From assembly GCF_024679245.1 (NCBI RefSeq), contig NC_090182.1, positions 35,301,047 through 35,365,046 of the forward strand: 64,000 bases of DNA, written 5' to 3'. The notes beneath the pieces are model-generated. The model was given only the letters and a program-made list of their open reading frames with translations, was not told the DNA's origin and did no database searches. Position numbers and translations under genes: made by a program. Each line of letters starts with the position of its first letter. Within the stretch, counting starts at the first letter, position 1. Shown piece by piece: positions 1 through 9,559 of the stretch. Origin of the DNA: Pseudorasbora parva (lineage: Eukaryota > Chordata > Actinopteri > Cypriniformes > Gobionidae).

Positions 1-315
1 CTCATGAAAACCCAAAATTCTCAAACAATTATCATATTTCATCCGACCAACAAAATATAAGTGTTTTTAATACAAAAAAAGTAAACCTTGAAATAATTAT
101 GTTCAGTTATGCACTCAATACTTGGTCGGGAATCCTTTTGCAGAAATGACTGCTTCAATATGGTGTGGCATGGAGGCAATCAGCCTGTGGCACTGCTGAG
201 GTGTTATGGAGGCCCAGGATGCTTCGATAGCAGCCTTAACCTCATCCAGAGTGTTGGGTCTTGCGTCTCTCAACTTTCTCTTCACAATATCCCACAGATT
301 CTCTATGGGATTCTT
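1..315 (-). mobile_element. Tc1/mariner-like transposon, 3' fragment
   Basis: Read on the minus strand, this encodes the C-terminal part of a Tc1/mariner transposase: the NPIENLWDIVKRKLRD block that holds the last catalytic Glu, then the conserved tail ending AKGFPTKY. It is the same family as the copy at 41786-42668, which gives a near-colinear match in opposite orientation. The terminal inverted repeat lies outside the window. The homology stops abruptly just upstream of NPIEN near base 315, where gypsy-like sequence begins, so the N-terminal two thirds is missing. It is a dead fragment. Confidence 0.85.
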
Positions 316-339
316 TATGAGCCTCATTCAGCGTTGCCC

Positions 340-655
340 TGGAAACGGACCGGATGCACCTGCACCCGCTCAGCCCCATAAGCGGCAGAGACAGACAGCC
401 AGATTTCTCCAGGAGACTTGGCTAACTCTTTTCTATACTGTCCCCCCAGAGAGCAGTGTGTGACCGCCAGCCCACCACCGCAAGAGGTGACCACGGACCC
501 ACACTGCCCTACACCCGGAACACAGCACAAAGAGCGACCAGCCGAGCACCAGCGACTTTACCACTTTTTCACCACATCACTTAATAAAATCCACCCTTCG
601 GGGAACTCACCTGCACTATCGTGTCGTGTGCTTCTTCACCCCGTCACACTGGTAG
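340..655 (+). other. possible LTR/leader of the gypsy element
   Basis: Non-coding, C-rich sequence upstream of pol. It contains AATAAA at about 583 and a junction near 650 followed by CTGGTAGAGAATGC, which could be an LTR end with a primer-binding region. No second LTR is present in the window to test this, so the assignment is weak. Confidence 0.25.
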
Positions 656-810
656 AGAATGCGTGCAGAAGCGTGAAGAAGTAGCGTCACGATCACCCGC
701 ACTGAGTTCCTGCTTCCGGTATCACCCCGGAAATGGTCCGGGTTTTGTTTTGGTTGGGGAAATCTTTGGTTTTCGTTTGCGGACAGCCCCAGAGGCTACT
801 AATTTGTTAT

Positions 811-1431
811 TTGATCTATACCAGCAGGTCCCTGGGGCTGGGGCTTTCGCCAAAGCGCAGCACAAGGACGACCAGTTAAAGCACTGTTGGACCAAAGTGA
901 GGGTGGTGGACGGAAAGGAGCTCCAGCCTGCAGCCCACTCCGCACTTTGTGGTCAACAAGGGTCTGCTGTACTGCGTCGCCCAGCGGAGGGGAGAGGAAA
1001 AAATGCTACTAGTAGTGTCCTGCACCAAGGCCGAGGCCCTACTGGAGATCGCTCACACGCACCCTATGGCAGGCCATCTGGGGCCTCAGAATACCATTCA
1101 GCGCCTCCGGGACCGGTTTCATTGGCCAGGCCTGGAGGCCGAAGTCAAGAGGTTCTGCCAAGCCTGCCCCACCTGTCAGCGGACGGCACCTCATCTTCCT
1201 CCCCCCAGCCCGCTGATACCGCTGCCCATCATAGAGGTGCCCTTCAAGTGGATTGGAATGGATTTGGTAGGGCCGCTTCCGATGTTCGCCCGGGGCCATG
1301 AGTACATCCTCATCATTGTGGACTATGCCACCCGCTACCCAGAACCCACAGGAGTTCCAGAGAGAGGACCATGTCCTGGTGTTGAGTACGTCAGCCCGGG
1401 AAGAGGAAGGAAGACCAGCTCTATCACATAA
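811..1431 (+). pseudogene. gypsy integrase remnant (zinc-binding domain and start of catalytic core)
   Basis: The zinc-binding HHCC domain is readable between about 1051 and 1180: HTHPMAGHLG, then CQACPTCQR. It is followed by the start of the catalytic core, with the first Asp in GMDLVGPLP (about 1261) and then VDYATRYPEP. The sequence then jumps to a C-terminal integrase block (EDHVLVL at about 1366, LYHINLLKRWV at about 1422), so the part of the core with the second Asp and the Glu is deleted. Integrase inserts the cDNA copy of the element; this one cannot work. Upstream, 811-948 reads as the pre-integrase linker but needs a frame change. Confidence 0.75.
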
Positions 1432-1494
1432 ACCTTCTGAAGCGTTGGGTCGGGGCTGGAACCCAGCTATCCGCCCTCGCCAAGTCACCTCCCA

Positions 1495-2186
1495 TGGTTG
1501 TGGATATGGATGCCCAGCTCTCCGCCGCCCAAAAAGCTGATCTGCAGCACCTGGTCAGTCAGTTTTCTGCTGTGTTCTCCCCCTGGCCTGGGCGGACCCA
1601 CGTGCTGGAGCACGATGTCTGAACACCACCCAGAGTCGTTGTACAGCAGTGGCCCTACCGGGTTCCGGAGGCTCGGCAACACGCCATCGAAGAGGAATTG
1701 CAGGAGATGGTGAGGTTAGGGGTCATCGAACCATCCAGAAGCCCATGGTCCAGCCCCATCGTCATGGTTCCCAAGCCCAACGGTACCTTCCACTTTTGCA
1801 ACAACTTTCGCTGGTTGGACGAGGTCTCCGAGTTTGATGGCTATCCCATGCCCCGCGTCGACGAGCTCCTCGACCTCCTGGGAAGGGCCCGGTTCATCTC
1901 GACCCTCGACCTGACCAAAGGGTATTGGCAAGTCCCCCTCACGCCAGTGGCCAAGCCGAAGACAGCCTTTTCCATCCCGAGCGGCCACTGGCAGTACCGG
2001 GTCCTTCCCTTCGCCCTGTATGGGGCCACAGCCACATTCCAGCGCCTGATGGACGCCCTCCTACGGCCGCACCAGGCCTACGCCGCCGCGTATCTGGAGA
2101 ACGTGGTGATACACTCGGAGACCTGGGAGGACCATCTCGACCGGCTTTGGAAGGTGCTGTCGGAGCTCCATCGGCCTGGACATGAG
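1495..2186 (+). pseudogene. gypsy reverse transcriptase remnant
   Basis: The linker (QLSAAQKADLQHLVSQFSAVF) leads into classical gypsy RT motifs: GVIEPSRSPWSSPIVMVPKP, then FISTLDLTKGYWQVPL (first catalytic Asp), then the palm region at about 2080. The YLDD box is changed to YLEN, which removes both catalytic Asp residues. A stop codon lies at about 1619. The frame is the same as that of the integrase remnant upstream. The reading ends at about 2186 inside the domain, where DIRS sequence in the opposite orientation begins. RNase H is absent. Confidence 0.85.
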
Positions 2187-2189
2187 CCA

Positions 2190-2545
2190 CGCGTGAAGGT
2201 TCCAGAGGTCGTAATGCGGGTGCCACACGGTGCCCCCTCTCCGAGAAAGGAGGTCCCTCCTCAGAGGAATAGGCCAGGGAGGTGCTGTCGCAAGGAGTAT
2301 GAGTTCGGAGAACCAGGTCCGGCCAGGCCAATACGGGGCGACCATGAAGACCTGCTCCTTGTCCTTCCTGATCTTGCACAGGAGCTGTGCAAGAAGGCTC
2401 ACTGGGGCAAATGCATACTTGCACAGGCCCTGCGGCCAGCTGTGCGCTAGTGCATCCATGCCGAGGGTCACCTCGGTCCTGATGGTGCAGGCGAGCCAGT
2501 TGGACAGCTTGGGGAGCTCTAGTCAGGCCCCCAAAAACTGAACCA
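2190..2545 (-). pseudogene. DIRS pol remnant, RT deleted
   Basis: Minus-strand reading: LIPLVQFLGA, stop, LELPKLSNWLACTIRTE, then directly VTLGMDALAHSWP and on to VAPYWPGRTWF, PPWPIPLRRDLLSRRGG and DLWNLHAW. In the DIRS pol copies B to D these two blocks are separated by the RT and RNase H domains. The lost stretch would have held the catalytic YLDD box. One in-frame stop lies near 2538. Confidence 0.8.
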
Positions 2546-2970
2546 AGGGGATCAAGCGAGCCACAGGCGTACCCGGCGTGGGGCAGTGAAGCGGAAGCCC
2601 GGCCCCGACCCAGGAGGCATAGAAGCGGCCCGGATGGGGGGCGGGGTCAAGTTCCACGTCCTGCCAGTGGAGACCAGGGGAGGCGTCCCGTGGGGGTCTC
2701 GACTTGGAGTGGGCTGGCGACAGAGGGGACTGAGAGTGGTGAGGCACTGAGGCGACACACACTGCCAGTCGCGCCCTCTTGGGGCTCAGAGGTGAGTGAT
2801 TCGGTTCTATCTTTAACCAACAAAGGGGTACTGCCGGCCCCTTTTTGGGGGCCAGCAGCACGTTGGGTGTTTTTGAACAAAAGATTTTCCCACACCCCTC
2901 CTCTGGAGGAAGGAGCGGTCCTGTCACCGTCTCCTTGGAGAGAACCGAGTTCGCCAACGAGCGGCCTGTT

Positions 2971-4449
2971 TCAGGACCACCGCTTAGCCTGCTTTTTTGC
3001 CGGCTTCTTGGCTGAGACAGGCTGAGCCGCCTTCCAGCGGGCACCTCCGCGCTTCAGCCCAGGTGGAGGCTGCTGCTGTGGCCGAGCGGGAGGGGCGGGT
3101 GCCGCAGGAGGGCGGCCTCGGTGGGGAGCAGACTGAGGCACCTGGGCCGGCGGAGGGACTGGCGCAGCAGCTGGCCGCCAGGGCAGGATGTGCTTGATCG
3201 CCTCAGTCTGTCTCTGAGCGGCCGAGAACTGTTGGGCAAAGTCCTCAACCACCCCGCCGAATAGCCCAGCCTGGGAGATGGGGGTGTTCAGAAACTGTGT
3301 CCTGTCAGCCTCACGAATCTCGGCCAGGTTGAGCCATAGGTGGCGCTCCTGGACCACACATGAGGACATTACCTGACCACAGGCCGGGCGGTCACCTTCG
3401 TCGCCCAGAGGGCAAAGTCGTTGGCCGCTCGCAGCTCCTGCATAAGTGCAGGGTCAGCACTGCGCTCGTGCATATCTCTGACCTTCGCCTGATGGACTTA
3501 AAGGATTGCCATCGAATGCAAAGCTGACGCGGTCTGCCCCGCAACTCTGTAGGCCTTACCCACAAGCGTGGCTGAGAACCTACAGGCTTTGGAGGGGTGC
3601 TTTGGGTCGCCATGCCACGCAGTGGCGCTCTGCGGACACAGTTGCATCGCAACAGAATGCTCCACTGGGGGAACCCCAGTGTACCCTCTAGCCACGCCCC
3701 CATCGGGTGCAGTGAAGGCGGAAGCGGCTGCCGAGCGGTCGCGATAAGACAATGGAGCCTTCCACGACTTCGACACCTCTTCATGCACCTCGGGAAAGAA
3801 AGGCACTGGAGGCTGGCGGGCGCGTTCGGCGCGGGCTGCCCCCAGATACCAATCATCGAGCCTTGAGCGCTCGACACGGCGGAGGATTCCACTTGAGCCC
3901 GATGCTCTCGGCTGCCCGGGATAGCATGGACGTTAACTCTGGATCAGACTCGGACAATGCTGGCACGCCCGAGGGAGGCAACACAGCCGAATCCTCACGT
4001 CCAGAGTTATCAAACCCGGCTTGAGATGCGGCGATTGACATGGCGTCATCCGCCGGCGCCCCGAATGAGACACTGGGCCCAGGCCGGGAAACACCAGCGC
4101 CTTCATCCGGAAACACCATGGGCAGTGTTGCGGAGGGGGGTGCGGCCCAAAGCAAATGCAGCGGGTTGCTCCACACCGTTACCCTCAGATCACCCTGACC
4201 ACCAGCCAAAGTGCTGCCTCTCGCGGAGACATCAGATTGGGGTGTGGTAGAGGGGACTCTCCCTCCAGCACGGAGTTCACTGAGTCTCGATCCCAACACT
4301 GCGATGGTCATATTCCCGCAGTGGGAACATGACGCATCCATGAACGCCCCCTCAACATGCACTAAGCCCAAGCAAACCAAGCAGCGCTTATGCCCGTCAA
4401 GCGGATTAACCAGCCGACCACACCCAGGAACGGTGCACGGGCGAGACAT
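2971..4449 (-). pseudogene. DIRS ORF1 (gag-like) of copy A
   Basis: The start at 4449 opens with MSRPCTVPGCGRLVNP and a Cys/His cluster (CTVPGC, CLVCLG, CSHCGN) typical of fish DIRS1 ORF1 N-termini. The C-terminal block at 3369-3100 reads LWLNLAEIREADRTQFL, then ISQAGLFG and VEDFAQQFSAAQRQTEAIKHIL, which is the conserved DIRS ORF1 core, followed by a Pro/Gln-rich and basic tail. At least two frame changes (near 3870 and 3380) separate the blocks. The product would be the structural protein of the element; this copy is broken. Confidence 0.8.
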
Positions 4450-4845
4450 GCCACGTGCAGCTCTTTTTGTGAGGAGTTTTTACTCAAGCAGAGTGCTGAG
4501 ACACCCAGGGAGAACACACAAACCTGCACAGACCTCTGCACAGATTGACAGGAATGTGGAACCCCCAGGAATGCGCCGTCACACCAACACTCTGGGGAGT
4601 TACTCGTCTTGAAGAGAAGATCGCGTTTAAACTCGGCTCCAAAGCAGAAACATAAATGCGTGACCGCAATGCAATGCCGTTTATACCCACGCTGTGGGGC
4701 GGGCTTGCATTGGGCAAATTCCGCAGACCCATGTCATTGGATCGTTTTGATTGAGATTGAAGGCAGCTGGCTTTCTAAGCGAAACCCCCATTTCGTCAGT
4801 ACTGACGTAACGTCGTAGTGTACTGACTGAAAGGGAACAGAATGT
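4450..4845 (-). repeat. DIRS copy A 5' leader and terminal repeat
   Basis: Non-coding sequence upstream of ORF1. It ends with TACTGACGTAACGTCGTAG at about 4800 and TACTGACTGAAAGGGAAC at about 4822, the same TGACTGAAAGGGAAC-type terminus seen in copy B near 10905. This fits a DIRS inverted terminal repeat. Confidence 0.65.
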
Positions 4846-5254
4846 TTTAATATGATTTGTCTAATTTTTGATATAGCTACATCCCAAATGCTTGTGATTC
4901 TATTATATTAATTTGCATTAACTGAAGTTACATACGTTTCATTTCAAATGTTCCCTTTCAACAAGATTGTTTGTATTGGAGTCAGCATGATTGTACACCG
5001 TCCAAAGTCAGACCATGTGTGTCCTATTTCCAGCCAGTGATCCTTGAAGTATGAGCAAAGAGCTGGGAAATCTTCAAACCTCTTGAGGAATTGCTCAGCA
5101 GTTGATTTAAAATCTTGATGCTATTTTAACAAAATGAAAAAAAAAAAAAAAATAATATTTGCTTTAAAATAGTTATATAAATAGTAAAATACAAAATTAA
5201 GGAAGCAACATTTAATTGTTAATTTTACGCACTGTTGCACAAAGCTTCATCTTT
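4846..5254. other. AT-rich spacer, no gene seen
   Basis: Only an A-tract at about 5134-5150 stands out. I see no coding signal, RNA gene or clear element end. Confidence 0.5.
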
Positions 5255-5341
5255 CTAACGAAGGAAATTTTCTGTTCTAACATCAGTATTTGATGGTCCA
5301 CTGATTCCAGAGTCTGTCTTTGAAAGCCAATGGACAATAGC
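5255..5341 (-). pseudogene. MULE-type gene, downstream exon
   Basis: Follows a TCTTTTTTTCAG acceptor and is in phase with the exon before it. It reads AIVHWLSKTDSGISGPS and ends at a TAG at 5255. Confidence 0.55.
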
Positions 5342-5418
5342 CTGAAAAAAAGAGACATCAGATAGTTTTGGTACATTTTTAAAATATGAATAATATATAC
5401 ATGTATATTTATACATAC

Positions 5419-5516
5419 TTGCATAACATGATACCAACAAAGCAAAATATCTGACATCCTGCAAGACTTTCCGCAAGGCATTTATCTCACACATATCCTT
5501 GTCCACCATGAAGCAC
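5419..5516 (-). pseudogene. MULE-type gene, internal exon
   Basis: Bounded by a polypyrimidine-AG acceptor at its upstream (right) end and a GTATGT donor at its left end. It codes for the segment ending LLCWYHVMQ, the Cys-Trp-x-His block found downstream of the catalytic region in MULE transposases. A one-base frame change lies inside it. Confidence 0.6.
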
Positions 5517-5574
5517 CTAGAGGAAACAACATTGCATACTAGAAGGATGAAAACACACTCATACACTACTATTC

Positions 5575-5795
5575 AAAGGTTTGGATAATTTTTTTTAAAA
5601 CATTTTTTAAAAGAAGTCTCTTATGCTCACAAGGGCTGGAATCATTTGATTAAAAATACGAAGAAGAAAAAAACATTATAAAAAAATAATATTGTAAAAT
5701 ATTTTAAATAATTTTCTATTTGAATATATATGTAATGTATTCCTATAATCAAAGCTGAATTTTCAGAATCATTACTTACATCAGTAATTTATGTA
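5575..5795 (+). repeat. interspersed repeat, first half
   Basis: AT-rich sequence with CTTATGCTCACAAGGGCTGG, then TTTTCTATTTGAATATATAT and AAAGCTGAATTTTCAG. It is the head of a repeat whose other copy lies inverted at 7255-7565. I associate this sequence with very abundant repeats in cyprinid genomes. Confidence 0.6.
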
Positions 5796-7254
5796 ACAAA
5801 AATGCGACTATGTGAGTTTAATGTTTCGGGGAATAATTAACTCAAAAGGGATTCAATATTCAATATTCATGAATTTATGAATATAATTTGCTAGTCGTTC
5901 ATTACGTATTAAAATTTTCCGATAGGGAAAAATGTTTAATTAAATACAAGTAACCCTTTACGGAATTGCTTGAAATTATCTTACTAAGTTTGTCCTGCAA
6001 ATTAGTCATAGACTTTCAAATCAATTCTCAATAAGGGATTACTGCTTTACGAGCGCATAAGAAACATTAACTTTACTGATCAGGACAAAATCAATATTTC
6101 AAATGGTCGTACAAGTTACTTTACTAGAATAGTAGCATAAGCAGTTAGGTAACGTTAGATCGTAAGTTTCATTGACTTCGTGTATGTGGAAGAATAACAG
6201 ATTCAACTCATTAAATGTCTTTTGGAAGTTTAATAAACAGACTAAAAATAACACTACAATTCACACAGAAAGTACACACTAAATATGAATCAAGAGAGTA
6301 GAAATATAGATAGTAAACGAAAGAATATGGTACATAAACGAAAATAATGAATAGACTAAAATTAGAGAGAGAGAGAGGGAGAGAGAGGCAGAGAGAGGCA
6401 GCTTCACTTCAGTTACACAGAGATCTCACGGAGTTTACTTGTCCCAACGGGAAAATAACACAACCCTCTTGACAGTAGTTTGGATTTTAGAAATAAGAAT
6501 ACTTGCTTTAGTTTTGGCTTCTCGCGTGTGTGCGTGTGTTCCGAGTTCAAATGTCCTGCGTGTCCGGCGGTTCTTTCCGAGGTCGGTGTGGAGCGGCTGG
6601 TCGCTCTAGAAATGGGCTGCGTTCTCCCTGAAGAAAATGCCCTCGGGGGCTAGTAAGTTGGTAGCCAAGTAGAGAAGACGAGAGAGCAAGAGAAGAGACC
6701 AAATAAATGTTTCCACTTGTCTTTTAAGACAATTAGTCCACCGTGCATCGTTGATTAAGGCAAATAAATAGGAATATTTAGATATCAAACACGTTATGGC
6801 TGGGAGATATTAAAGCAGAGATACATTCTTACACAGGAATACAAGCATTTAAAATGAACTTACATTGTTTATACATCATGATTAGGTTGGTATGACCTAA
6901 GGAGCATGCATACACACAAAGGTACATCGTATACAGTCTAGAATAGTCTTAATTAAAGCTTCATAATGAAAGTGTGTGTGTGTTTGTGAGTCTGTGTGTA
7001 TTGGGAGAATCTTGGCGTCTCTCTGTCTGAGAGAATGTGAGGGGGGGGAACAGGGTTCAAGTCATGTGACCAGGTAATCTGATTGAAATTTTCACAGTTC
7101 TCCAAAGAGGCTACCTGTCTTATTTCAATTCGGCCACAAACCTGTCGAAGATGTCACTTGCCCAGACTCGTTGGCATCGGGCCCCTAATTTATATGCGGC
7201 TAAAAGCTATCTACCCTAAACATCAGAAATTGACTCATCTTTGATCCTGATGTG
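5796..7254. other. non-coding stretch, possibly an uncharacterised repeat
   Basis: No convincing gene. It contains a GA-rich tract (6365-6400), then AATACTTGCTTT at about 6498, an AATAAA near 6700 and a GT-rich tract at about 6970. These landmarks recur in similar order in 21577-23404, suggesting a shared old repeat family. Confidence 0.35.
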
Positions 7255-7565
7255 AAAGAGACCACAGACGCTACATTTATTTCTCAGGATACATTAAATT
7301 GGTCAAAATAGACAGTAAAGACATTTATAATTTTACAAAAGATTCTATTTCAAATAAATGATGTTCTTTTGAGCTTTCGATTCATCAAAGAATCCTGAAA
7401 TAAATTGTACACAACTGTATTCAACATTGATAATAATCAGAAATGTTTCAGCATATTATGATTTCTGAAGGATCATGTGACACTGAAGACTAGAGTAATG
7501 ATACTGAAAATTCAACTTTGATCACAGGAATAAATTGCAGTTTAAATATATATTCAAATAGAAAA
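7255..7565 (-). repeat. interspersed repeat, inverted copy
   Basis: Reverse orientation of the family at 5575-5795 and more complete: on the minus strand it runs from TTTTCTATTTGAATATATAT through GTGTCACATGATCCTTCAG to TAAATGTCTTTACTGTC. It interrupts the MULE-type coding sequence at about 7565. Confidence 0.65.
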
Positions 7566-8317
7566 CAGTCTCTGGTATCTGGGGCCAGAATATACATAAC
7601 TTGGTGCAGCAGGACACACTCTCCTTAATTGCTGTAAAGCTATCTCTAGTGTTGCCTCGTTCTCATTGCTTGTTACTATGAAAGCAACTGGAACTCCATG
7701 GCCAGAGTCATCTCTTATAGCCAGGGTATAAATTGGAAAATTATATTTGTGTGATTCTCTCTCATGTTGGGAGTCTGAATGATAATTATGAGATCGTTTT
7801 CAAGGGAAAAAGGCTGAAAAAAAACTACATTGTCCTTCAGTTGACTGGTCAATAATTTGTCTGAACTAACAGCATCATCTTTATCCAAATGGCTTCGGCG
7901 TACCAAGCTTCGGCGTACTTAAATGATGTGTAAGCCATACATCCTGAGGTCTTGTAACTTCCATCAACAGGGTTCACTAACCGGACACAGTAGAAAATGT
8001 AGTATCCTTTTTCCTTGTTCTTTTGACTTGCATAATTTGTGTTTCTTAAGTTAGTTAAAGTTTTAAGTTTTTCTTGAATTAATGTTTCATGATTCTCTTC
8101 TTTCTTCAGGACATGCATATCAACTTTGATATTTTTGTTTTTTCCTCTTTGTCTTTCTTCACGCAACACCGTTTTCTTAATACAATCCTCCATTTCTCTT
8201 TACATTCTGGGGAGAAAATTGTTTATTAACACTAGGTTGTTGCTCTTAGTAACAATTTATAATAAAAACTATCACCAATTATTATATTCACCTCCATGAT
8301 GAACCCAGGCCAATTAT

Positions 8318-8328
8318 TATTATTAGGC

Positions 8329-8380
<52 letters not shown>

Positions 8381-8595
8381 TAAATGCAGTGATCAATTAC
8401 TGTTAGTCTTATATTAGATGAGCTATAAGGAATAAAGTCCCTGGATCAACATAAGAATATGATGTCCCTGGGTCAACACAATATATTTCATTATTATTAT
8501 TAGGCTATTATAATTATTAGGCTATTATTATTATTATTATTATTAGGCTATTATATTATTATTTTATTATTTAAATGCAGTGATAATTATTAGGC

Positions 8596-8630
<35 letters not shown>

Positions 8631-8717
8631 GGCTATTATATTATATTATATTATATTATAAGAATATGATGTCCCTGGGTCAACACAATACAGTATATTT
8701 CATTATTATTATTAGGC

Positions 8718-8786
<69 letters not shown>
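8318..8786. repeat. (ATT)n microsatellite clusters
   Basis: Four ATT runs (about 8318-8381, 8490-8560, 8596-8630, 8700-8786), separated by the repeated motif TTAGGCTATTA and by two copies of a short unit containing GATGTCCCTGGGTCAACAC. The block seems to have been duplicated as a unit. Confidence 0.9.
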
Positions 8787-9534
8787 ACAATACTCAATTA
8801 CCGAGTCCATTTTTTGCTGTGCTGCACTGCTATATTAAAGTGACAGAACATTATTCGCATTAAAATATACATGTACTGACGTGAAAATCTAGTAATTTCA
8901 CCAAAGATGCATATAATTTAAAATATACTCAAAGTCAACACATGGCTTTTTTTCTCAAGTCAAGCAACTAAATGACACCTTGCCTGCCATTTAGGTTAAA
9001 AAGTGCTATAATGGATAGCAGTTGTCATATCTTGGAGGTGGAAAACAAAGTTATTTATGACCAGCAGGATTTCTTTTAAAAGGGTTTAAAAATGAAAGAA
9101 AAGACGAGCGTCGGCTGTTTTTGAATAGCCTATTGTAAGTTTATTTAATTTTTTTGTGATTTTAGGCTATAACCTATGTTAAAATGTTTTGCCACTTGTT
9201 TGAGCTAAATCTAAAGTACTAGGCTATATAAATATGAATTAATGAATTGCATAAAATGTTGTTTAAATGTAGTACATTAACCTGACTTCGATGAAAGAGA
9301 AAACAAAGAGAATTGCAATTCTGACGAGCCATGTTCAGTAACAACTTTTGGATTTTAAATAAAAAAACAATTAATAAATGCTGTGTTTGTGGTATGCAAA
9401 AGTGGATCAGTTTTGCACTGCAAATGCAGCATATGTGAAAGCACAAAAGGTTGTGCGGCTTCTGCACCACATACGCAACGCAACACGCACCGCATACGCA
9501 CTGCAGATGGAGTATGTGTGAAACGGGCATCACA
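8787..9534. other. spacer, no gene seen
   Basis: AT-rich, then a CG-richer stretch (9430-9530) with repeated ACGCA motifs. No coding signal or recognised element. Confidence 0.45.
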
Positions 9535-9559
9535 GTGCGCCTCACAGAAGAGTACGTCC

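Larger units (their letters stand above)
335..2186 (+). mobile_element. Ty3/gypsy retrotransposon fragment with INT-before-RT order (Gmr1-like)
   Basis: Parts of pol are readable in the order integrase, then reverse transcriptase. Ordinary Ty3/gypsy elements have RT-RNaseH-INT. The reversed order is known for the deuterostome Gmr1-like group, first described from Atlantic cod. The join between the domains is in frame: the LYHINLLKRWV block typical of an integrase C-terminus runs on into the linker that normally precedes gypsy RT. The copy is dead: the integrase core is deleted, a stop lies at about 1619 and the RT active site is mutated. Its right end is cut by DIRS copy A at about 2186. Confidence 0.75.
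2187..4845 (-). mobile_element. DIRS1-like retrotransposon copy A, internally deleted
   Basis: Tyrosine-recombinase retrotransposon, 5' end at the right. From right to left it holds a terminal repeat region, the gag-like ORF1, the start of pol (LIPLVQFLGA), and then a direct jump to the RNase H-side motif GMDALAHSWP. The whole RT and most of RNase H are missing; the junction is near 2473. The left end breaks off after DLWNLHAW near 2187, so the recombinase is missing too. The element is non-autonomous or dead. Confidence 0.85.
5255..8193 (-). pseudogene. Mutator-like (MULE) transposase-type gene, broken
   Basis: Minus-strand blocks fit a MULE transposase. At 7900-7740 the reading VVFFQPFSLENDLIIIIQT is followed, after a frame change, by HKYNFPIYTLAIRDDSGHGV and VPVAFIVTSNENEATL, matching the family pattern around its catalytic core. 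The segment that should carry the first catalytic Asp, just before the KYNFPIYTL block, appears deleted. A later exon at 5419-5516 starts after a TTTCCTCTAG acceptor, reads FMVDKDMCEINALRKVLQD then (other frame) ILLCWYHVMQ, and ends at a GTATGT donor. The next exon, 5255-5341, follows a TTTTTTTCAG acceptor in matching phase: AIVHWLSKTDSGISG. About 2 kb of repeats separate the two halves. Frameshifts and the missing core make it a pseudogene. Whether it was a transposon or a domesticated host gene cannot be told from here. Confidence 0.65.

Noticed and set aside
621..1301. 226-codon ORF upstream of and overlapping the integrase
   Set aside because: It is out of frame with the integrase motifs; the conserved residues are in the frame starting at 949.
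5796..7254. Endogenous retrovirus LTR
   Set aside because: No TG...CA ends, no convincing primer site and no viral gene beside it; only an uncharacterised repeat can be supported.
8666..8863. ORF with a poly-leucine run
   Set aside because: It is a translation of the (ATT)n/(TTA)n microsatellite.
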